From CAZZBK01 sp964652155 (GTDB taxonomy: Bacteria > Planctomycetota > Planctomycetia > Pirellulales > PNKZ01): 10,552 nucleotides of DNA. The notes under the pieces were generated by a model. That model was not told where the DNA came from, searched no databases, and worked only from the letters and a program-made list of their open reading frames with translations. Within the stretch, counting starts at the first letter, position 1. Every line of letters starts with the position of its first letter. The stretch lies in NCBI GenBank assembly GCA_964652155.1, contig CAZZBK010000175.1, positions 1 to 10,552 of the forward strand. Direction: 5' to 3'. Position numbers and translations under genes: made by a program. Positions 6,267 through 10,552 of this stretch are shown piece after piece.

Positions 6267-6563
6267 ATGAAGCAAAGCCGCAACGTTGTCGTCGAGAACG
6301 AGGCCGGGTTGCATGCCCGCCCCTCGGACCTCATTGCCCGGACCGCGCTGCGCTTTCAGTCACGGATTACCCTTGCGCGAGGCCCCGAACGGGTTGATGC
6401 TCGAAGTATTTTAGGAATTTTGACGCTCGGCGCGGCCCAAGGCACGCCCCTCGTCATCGAGGCCGAGGGGCCCGATGCCGAAGCGGCCCTAACCGCGCTG
6501 GTGCAGTTGTTTGACAGCCATTTTGCTGATCCACACGAGAACGATACATCCGTAGACCTTTAG
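6267..6563 (+). CDS. ptsH: Phosphocarrier protein HPr
   Basis: A 98-residue HPr, slightly longer than the usual 85-90. It carries phosphate from Enzyme I to EIIA proteins on His16 in AGLHARPSDL (13-22), matching the GLHARPA active site with Arg18. The regulatory-site segment ARSILGILTLGA (45-56) has Ser47 where Ser46 of Gram-positive HPr is phosphorylated by HPr kinase. The last 12 residues (ADPHENDTSVDL) are an acidic tail beyond the fold. ATG at 6267 is preferred because it places the histidine at the normal distance from the N-terminus. GTG at 6255 in frame, with GGGA at 6240-6243, is an alternative adding four residues. It is separated from ptsN by 359 bases of repeats and may have its own promoter. 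Confidence 0.9.
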   Translation: MKQSRNVVVENEAGLHARPSDLIARTALRFQSRITLARGPERVDARSILGILTLGAAQGTPLVIEAEGPDAEAALTALVQLFDSHFADPHENDTSVDL

Positions 6564-6783
6564 CCGCGTCGGGCGTCACGGTCAAAGCGCGAGCCATTGC
6601 TCGTTGCCGATCCTGGACGCCGTTCGACACGAGGCACGATCGGTCGTAGCGCTCCCGCCGCCAGCGGCTGAGCACGATCCGCAGCGGACTTCCGCCGCGG
6701 TTCGCTGTTCGCCGGCGGTTGCCGAGACGCTCCCGTAATCGGCCCGTCGTGCTCGAGCGCCGCGGAACAAACGAAAGTCAGTC

Positions 6784-8529
6784 ATGCAGCGGTTGCAAGG
6801 AATTGCCGTCTCATCCGGAATCGCCATCGGCGAAGCCATGGTCATGGGCAACGAGGGATTTCGTATCCCCGCCACGGCCCTGGACTGCAACGCGATCGAA
6901 ACCGAAATCGAACGCTTGAAGCGCGCGCTCGACGCCTCGGCCGAGCAAATTGCCCGCAATCGCGACAAGGTCTCGCATGAACTCGGCCGGCAGTATGGGG
7001 CCATCTTCGAGGCGCATCTGCAAATGCTGCGCGACCCGCAGCTGATCGCCGAACTCGAACAGTTGATCCGCGAACGCCAGTACTCGCCCGAGTACGCCGT
7101 GAGCCGCGTGTTGCGCCGCTATGCCAAGGTGTTTCAGGGACTCGATAACACGCATCTGGCCGAACGGGCCAACGATATCTTCGATATTGAGTCGCGAATC
7201 CTCAGCAACCTGCTGGGCCGCCGCCGCGAAGAGATCACCAAGCTGACACAGCCGGTGCTCATCTTGGCGCATAACCTCACGCCCAGCGAGACCGCCTCGC
7301 TCGACCGCAAATTTGTCCGCGGCTTTGTCACCGAGATCGGCGGACCCGGCAGCCACACCGCGATCGTCGCCGAAGGGCTCGCCATTCCCGCCGTGCTGGG
7401 GACCGGACCGTTTTTGGCCGATGTCTCGGGGGGCGACCTGGTCATTATCGACGGCAATCAGGGGCTCGTGATCATTCGCCCCGACGCCGACACGCTGGCC
7501 CGCTATCGGCAACAAATCAAGGTCGAAGACAGCCGCGCCATTCAACTCGAAGGGGTCCGCGACCTGCCTTGCGAGACGGCCGACGGTGCCCGCGTCCAGT
7601 TGCTCGGCAACATCGAGTTTCCTCACGAAGTCGAGCAATGCCTTGAGGGGGGGGCCGACGGCATCGGCCTCTATCGCAGCGAGTTCTTGTATCTGGTCGG
7701 CGCCGACGCCGCCCCCAACGAACAAGAGCAGTTCGAGGCCTACCATCACGTCGTTGAAAAAATGGCTCCCCGCCCCGTCACCATTCGCACGCTCGACCTA
7801 GGCGCCGACAAGCTCGACCCCGGCCGTCTCGACGACGAACGCAATCCGTTCCTCGGCCTGCGCAGCATTCGCCTCTCGCTTCGCAACGTGCCGATGTTTC
7901 GCACGCAACTTCGGGCCATCCTCCGCGCCAGCGCCTTCGGCAATGTGCGCATCATGTTTCCGCTCATCACCACCGTGATGGAAATGCGCCAAGCGTCGAT
8001 GATCCTCACCGACGTCATGGAAGACCTCGACGAACATCAAATCCCCTTCGATCACCATGTCCCGGTGGGCATGATGGTCGAGACGCCGGCCGCGGTGATT
8101 CTGATCGATCGGTTCCTGGAAGAGGCCGACTTCCTCTCGATCGGCACGAACGACCTGATTCAGTACACGCTGGCCGTCGACCGCAGCAACAAGGACGTCG
8201 CCGGCTTGTACACGGGCAGCGACCCGGCGGTGCTCAAACTGCTGGAGATGGCCTGCCAGGCGGCGCACAAGGTCGACAAGCCCATCAGCCTGTGCGGACA
8301 AATGAGCGGCAACTCGATATACACGATGCTGCTGCTCGGCATGGGCCTGCGCTCGCTGAGCGTCGCGCCGCACTCGCTGCTTGAGATCAAGGACGTGATC
8401 CGCCGGGTGACCATTCCGCAATGCGAGGCGGTGGCCCGCCGCGCCATGTTGTTCGAGAACGCCCGCGAAGTGAAAAACTACCTGCGTGACGAGTTGAAAA
8501 AAATTGTGCCCGACGGCGTGCCTGACTAA
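6784..8529 (+). CDS. ptsI: PTS Enzyme I (PEP-protein phosphotransferase)
   Basis: A 581-residue cytosolic enzyme that transfers phosphate from phosphoenolpyruvate to HPr, of standard length. The N-terminal part (1-145) holds the HPr-binding helices. The swivelling domain carries catalytic His191 in GGPGSHTAIVAEGLAIPAVLG (split: 186-196 and 197-206). The C-terminal PEP-binding barrel shows GLYRSEFLY (295-303), TLDLGADK (336-343), NPFLGLRSIRLSL (354-366), SIGTNDLIQY (452-461) and ISLCGQMSGN (501-510) with the catalytic Cys504. All key residues are present. There is no N-terminal GAF domain, so this is the general EI type rather than PtsP (EI-Ntr). ptsH lies 220 bases upstream, and that gap holds only GC-rich hairpins. 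The ribosome binding site is weak. Confidence 0.96.
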   Translation: MQRLQGIAVSSGIAIGEAMVMGNEGFRIPATALDCNAIETEIERLKRALDASAEQIARNRDKVSHELGRQYGAIFEAHLQMLRDPQLIAELEQLIRERQYSPEYAVSRVLRRYAKVFQGLDNTHLAERANDIFDIESRILSNLLGRRREEITKLTQPVLILAHNLTPSETASLDRKFVRGFVTEIGGPGSHTAIVAEGLAIPAVLGTGPFLADVSGGDLVIIDGNQGLVIIRPDADTLARYRQQIKVEDSRAIQLEGVRDLPCETADGARVQLLGNIEFPHEVEQCLEGGADGIGLYRSEFLYLVGADAAPNEQEQFEAYHHVVEKMAPRPVTIRTLDLGADKLDPGRLDDERNPFLGLRSIRLSLRNVPMFRTQLRAILRASAFGNVRIMFPLITTVMEMRQASMILTDVMEDLDEHQIPFDHHVPVGMMVETPAAVILIDRFLEEADFLSIGTNDLIQYTLAVDRSNKDVAGLYTGSDPAVLKLLEMACQAAHKVDKPISLCGQMSGNSIYTMLLLGMGLRSLSVAPHSLLEIKDVIRRVTIPQCEAVARRAMLFENAREVKNYLRDELKKIVPDGVPD

Positions 8530-8596
8530 CCATCCTTGTGGAGCATCCCTCCGACCTGACTAGGATCGACCGAAAATCAACGATGCATGCGCAAGC

Positions 8597-8657
8597 GTGA
8601 ACGGCGAGAGTCGTTCTCGGCTCGTTCACCCTTCCGCGTTCATCGTTCACTTTTTTT
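8597..8657 (+). terminator. Heptamer hairpin with T tract after ptsI
   Basis: GTGAACG at 8597-8603 can pair either with CGTTCAC at 8623-8629, extending a compact stem with CGAGA/TCTCG (8605-8609 and 8615-8619), or with CGTTCAC at 8644-8650. The second is directly followed by seven Ts (8651-8657), as in an intrinsic terminator. CGTTCAT and CGTTCAC are in tandem at 8637-8650. ATCAACG (8576-8582) and CGTTGAT (8659-8665) could form an outer stem. It could terminate ptsI or attenuate the next gene. Confidence 0.45.
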
Positions 8658-8671
8658 CCGTTGATCCACCG

Positions 8672-9316
8672 ATGGTTCGACAACGAGCACGAATCCGTTA
8701 CCGAAAGCAGGGCGACCTGAGGCTCTTGGGCCATCAGGACCTGACACACGTGTGGGAACGTCTGTTCCGGCGCGCCGGTGTGCGGATGTGCATGAGCGAA
8801 GGCTTCCACCCCCGACCTAAGATGAACCTGCCCAGCGCCTTGGCGTTGGGCGTCGTCGGTCTCGACGAAGTGGTCGAGGTGGACTTCGACAACCCGGCCG
8901 ATGCGCCTCTGGCGCGCGGCGATGAGCTGCTGGCGCAATGGTTGCCGCAGTGTCCCGTGGGATTGGTCATCAACTCGATTGAGATGCTCGCCGCCGACGT
9001 TCCGTCGGCCGACGTGTGCCAAGCGACGCTCGAGATTCCCGTGCCGCCCGAGCGGCTCGCGGTCCTCTCGCAGCGCGTGGCCGAGTTGCTCGACGCCCCC
9101 ACCGTCATCGTTGCGCGCGGTCCCGAGGCCAAGCGGGTCGATCTGCGTCCGCATATCGTTTCCCTGGAGCTGCTCGACGCGCGGTTGCGCGTTCGGCTGC
9201 GCGTGGGCAACGAGGGGAGCGTTCGACCGCGTGAGCTGCTCGAGGTGCTAGGGTTGGCCGACTTGGAAGATCAGGGCTACTACTGGACCCGAACTTCCCT
9301 GGAGTTGCGCTCATGA
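8672..9316 (+). CDS. TIGR03936/DUF2344 radical SAM-linked protein
   Basis: A 214-residue protein of the DUF2344/TIGR03936 family, named for its link or fusion to a B12-binding radical SAM protein; its function is unknown. The family N-terminus is clear: RIRYRKQGDLRLLGHQDL at 7-24, RRAGVRMCMSEGFHPRPKMN (33-52), ALALG and the acidic strand EVVEVDF (66-72). RPRELLEVLGL (186-196) near the end is also typical. ATG at 8672 is chosen because the domain begins here. The frame is open back to GTG 8597, but that portion translates the hairpin repeat. No clear Shine-Dalgarno is visible. RNase E/G follows after 123 bases, matching the conserved order DUF2344-rng in many bacteria. Confidence 0.88.
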   Translation: MVRQRARIRYRKQGDLRLLGHQDLTHVWERLFRRAGVRMCMSEGFHPRPKMNLPSALALGVVGLDEVVEVDFDNPADAPLARGDELLAQWLPQCPVGLVINSIEMLAADVPSADVCQATLEIPVPPERLAVLSQRVAELLDAPTVIVARGPEAKRVDLRPHIVSLELLDARLRVRLRVGNEGSVRPRELLEVLGLADLEDQGYYWTRTSLELRS

Positions 9317-9323
9317 GTGCTCG

Positions 9324-9384
9324 ATCACGCGCGGCTTGGCGCCGCACCCGTGATGGATCGAACCCGGTGCGATCGTTCGCACCG
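9324..9384 (+). promoter_or_regulatory. Two stem-loops in the RNase E/G leader
   Basis: The first is a two-tier stem: ATCACG (9324-9329) with CGTGAT (9349-9354), and GCGGC (9331-9335) with GCCGC (9341-9345). The second is CGGTGCGA (9365-9372), loop TCGT, TCGCACCG (9377-9384), a perfect 8-bp stem. No T tract follows. They lie between the DUF2344 stop and the RNase start and could be cleavage or autoregulation structures. Confidence 0.3.
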
Positions 9385-9439
9385 CGCGGCGTCGAGGCTG
9401 ATCGCCTGGACCACCGCGCCCACTCAAGAAAGTACCATC

Positions 9440-10552
9440 ATGAAGCAAGAGATGCTCATCAACGTGTCGCAACCGGAAGAATGCCGCATTGCGATCGTTG
9501 AGGACGGGGTCCTGGAAGAACTCTACATCGAGCGGACCAGTCAGGACAATTACGTCGGTAACATTTACAAAGGTCGCGTCGTCAATATCGAGCCCAGCAT
9601 TCAAGCGGCGTTCGTCGACTTCGGCGTCGGCCGCAACGGCTTCCTGCACATCAGCGACGTCGAGCCGCAGTACTATCGCCAGGGGGGCTACGACCCCAAT
9701 AAGCCAATCGAGGACCGCGACGGTCGGCGCGGCGCGGTCGAAGAGCGTCCCCCGGCCGATGTCGAGTTCGACGATGACGAGGATGATGACGACGACGAGG
9801 TCGACGAAGGTGAAGCCGGCCCGCCCCAGCAACGCAGCCCGCAGCGCCGACGCGGTCCGCGACCCGGCGCCCGGCCGCGCGTCAAGCCGCCAATCCAAGA
9901 CATTCTCCGCCGCGGCGACGAACTGCTCGTGCAGGTCATCAAAGAGGGCATCGGCACCAAGGGACCCACGCTCTCCACCTACATCAGCATCCCGGGCCGA
10001 TATCTGGTGCTCATGCCGGCGCTCGGCCGCGTCGGCGTCTCGCGCAAGATCGAAGACGACAGCGCCCGACGCAAGCTCCGCGACATCATGCACGAGCTCA
10101 ATCCACCCAAGGGGGTCGGGTTCATCGTCCGCACGGCGGGCGTCGAGCGCACCAAGAAAGAGCTGTCGCGCGATCTGGCGTATCTGCTCCGCCTCTGGAA
10201 GGTCATCGTGCGGCGGATCAAAAAGGCACCCGCCCCGATCGACGTCTATGAAGAAAGCGACATGATCATCCGCACGATCCGCGACATCTTCACGCAAGAC
10301 GTCGACACGATCCTGATCGATGAGCCCACGGCCTACGAGCGCGCCAAGGAGTTCCTGCACATCGTCATGCCGCGCTATGTCGACCGGTTGCAACTCTACG
10401 ATGGCAAGGAGCCCCTGTTTCATCGCTATGCCATCGAGCAGGAGATCGCCCGCATCCACCAACGCAAGGTGCCGCTGCGACAGGGTGGCAGCATCGTCAT
10501 CGACCAGACCGAAGCCCTCGTGGCCATCGACGTCAACAGCGGCAACTTCCGC
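9440..10552 (+). CDS. rng: Ribonuclease E/G, 3' end outside the window
   Basis: The first 371 residues of an RNase E/G family endonuclease, which cleaves single-stranded AU-rich RNA in rRNA processing and mRNA decay. MLINVSQPEECRIAIVEDG (5-23) and NIYKGRVVNIEPSIQAAFVD (41-60) are the N-terminal fold and S1 start. GFIVRTAGVER (227-237) contains the Arg231-Thr232 pair corresponding to the 5'-monophosphate sensor. GGSIVIDQTEALVAIDVNSG (349-368) contains Asp364, equivalent to catalytic Asp303 of E. coli RNase E. The second catalytic Asp and the zinc link lie beyond the edge. Residues about 83-150 are an insert inside the S1 domain: an acidic run at 110-120, then an Arg/Pro-rich part. The catalytic Asp is about 61 positions later than in E. 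coli. AAGAAAG at 9427-9433 may be the ribosome binding site. Whether it is E-like or G-like cannot be decided without the C-terminus. Confidence 0.94.
   Translation, partial: MKQEMLINVSQPEECRIAIVEDGVLEELYIERTSQDNYVGNIYKGRVVNIEPSIQAAFVDFGVGRNGFLHISDVEPQYYRQGGYDPNKPIEDRDGRRGAVEERPPADVEFDDDEDDDDDEVDEGEAGPPQQRSPQRRRGPRPGARPRVKPPIQDILRRGDELLVQVIKEGIGTKGPTLSTYISIPGRYLVLMPALGRVGVSRKIEDDSARRKLRDIMHELNPPKGVGFIVRTAGVERTKKELSRDLAYLLRLWKVIVRRIKKAPAPIDVYEESDMIIRTIRDIFTQDVDTILIDEPTAYERAKEFLHIVMPRYVDRLQLYDGKEPLFHRYAIEQEIARIHQRKVPLRQGGSIVIDQTEALVAIDVNSGNFR

Noticed and set aside
6564..6783. Gap between ptsH and ptsI as an unannotated small gene
   Set aside because: No open frame with a family signature; only GC-rich short hairpins such as CCGCCG (6692) with CGGCGG (6713).
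9313..9501. 62-codon open frame overlapping the DUF2344 stop by ATGA
   Set aside because: The overlap looks like translational coupling, but the product is Arg/His-rich, covers the leader hairpins and runs into the RNase gene in another frame.

Overview
The window looks like chromosomal DNA from a GC-rich member of the Planctomycetota, probably a Pirellula-type lineage. This is an inference from protein style (an Nramp-like permease lacking the usual metal motif, an ECF-type sigma factor, an RNase E/G with a charged insert), frequent GTG/TTG starts and intergenic heptamer and palindrome repeats. No phylogenetic search was possible. All recognised genes lie on the + strand.

Layout. Bases 1-281 hold no supportable gene, only an inverted array of a CATCCCT heptamer. 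Then come a YceH/UPF0502 winged-helix protein (282-1019) and an ACS-type MFS transporter (1057-2361), probably co-transcribed. An ECF-like sigma factor (2435-2998) follows, apparently from its own promoter overlapping the transporter's stop codon, and then an Nramp-related permease (3088-4605). The 423-base gap to 5028 carries copy 1 of a roughly 100-bp dispersed repeat, a candidate promoter and a long leader.

Next is a set of regulatory genes: short-form ribosome hibernation factor hpf (5029-5367), EIIA-Ntr-like ptsN (5428-5907), HPr (6267-6563) and Enzyme I (6784-8529). Together they form a complete phosphorelay, PEP to EI to HPr to EIIA, with no sugar permease in view. This suggests a regulatory PTS linked to ribosome hibernation. 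The 359-base gap between ptsN and ptsH holds copy 2 of the dispersed repeat, interrupted by a 99-bp palindromic element.

The last part is a DUF2344/TIGR03936 protein (8672-9316) followed by an RNase E/G gene (9440 to the window edge, 3' truncated). This pair is conserved in many bacteria, but the radical SAM partner usually found with it is not adjacent here.

The strongest non-genic observation is the repeat pair. Both copies begin exactly at the stop codon of an unrelated gene, both have a core bracketed by direct repeats, and one copy is split by a palindromic insertion. I found no CRISPR array, tRNA, rRNA or clear novel defence system.
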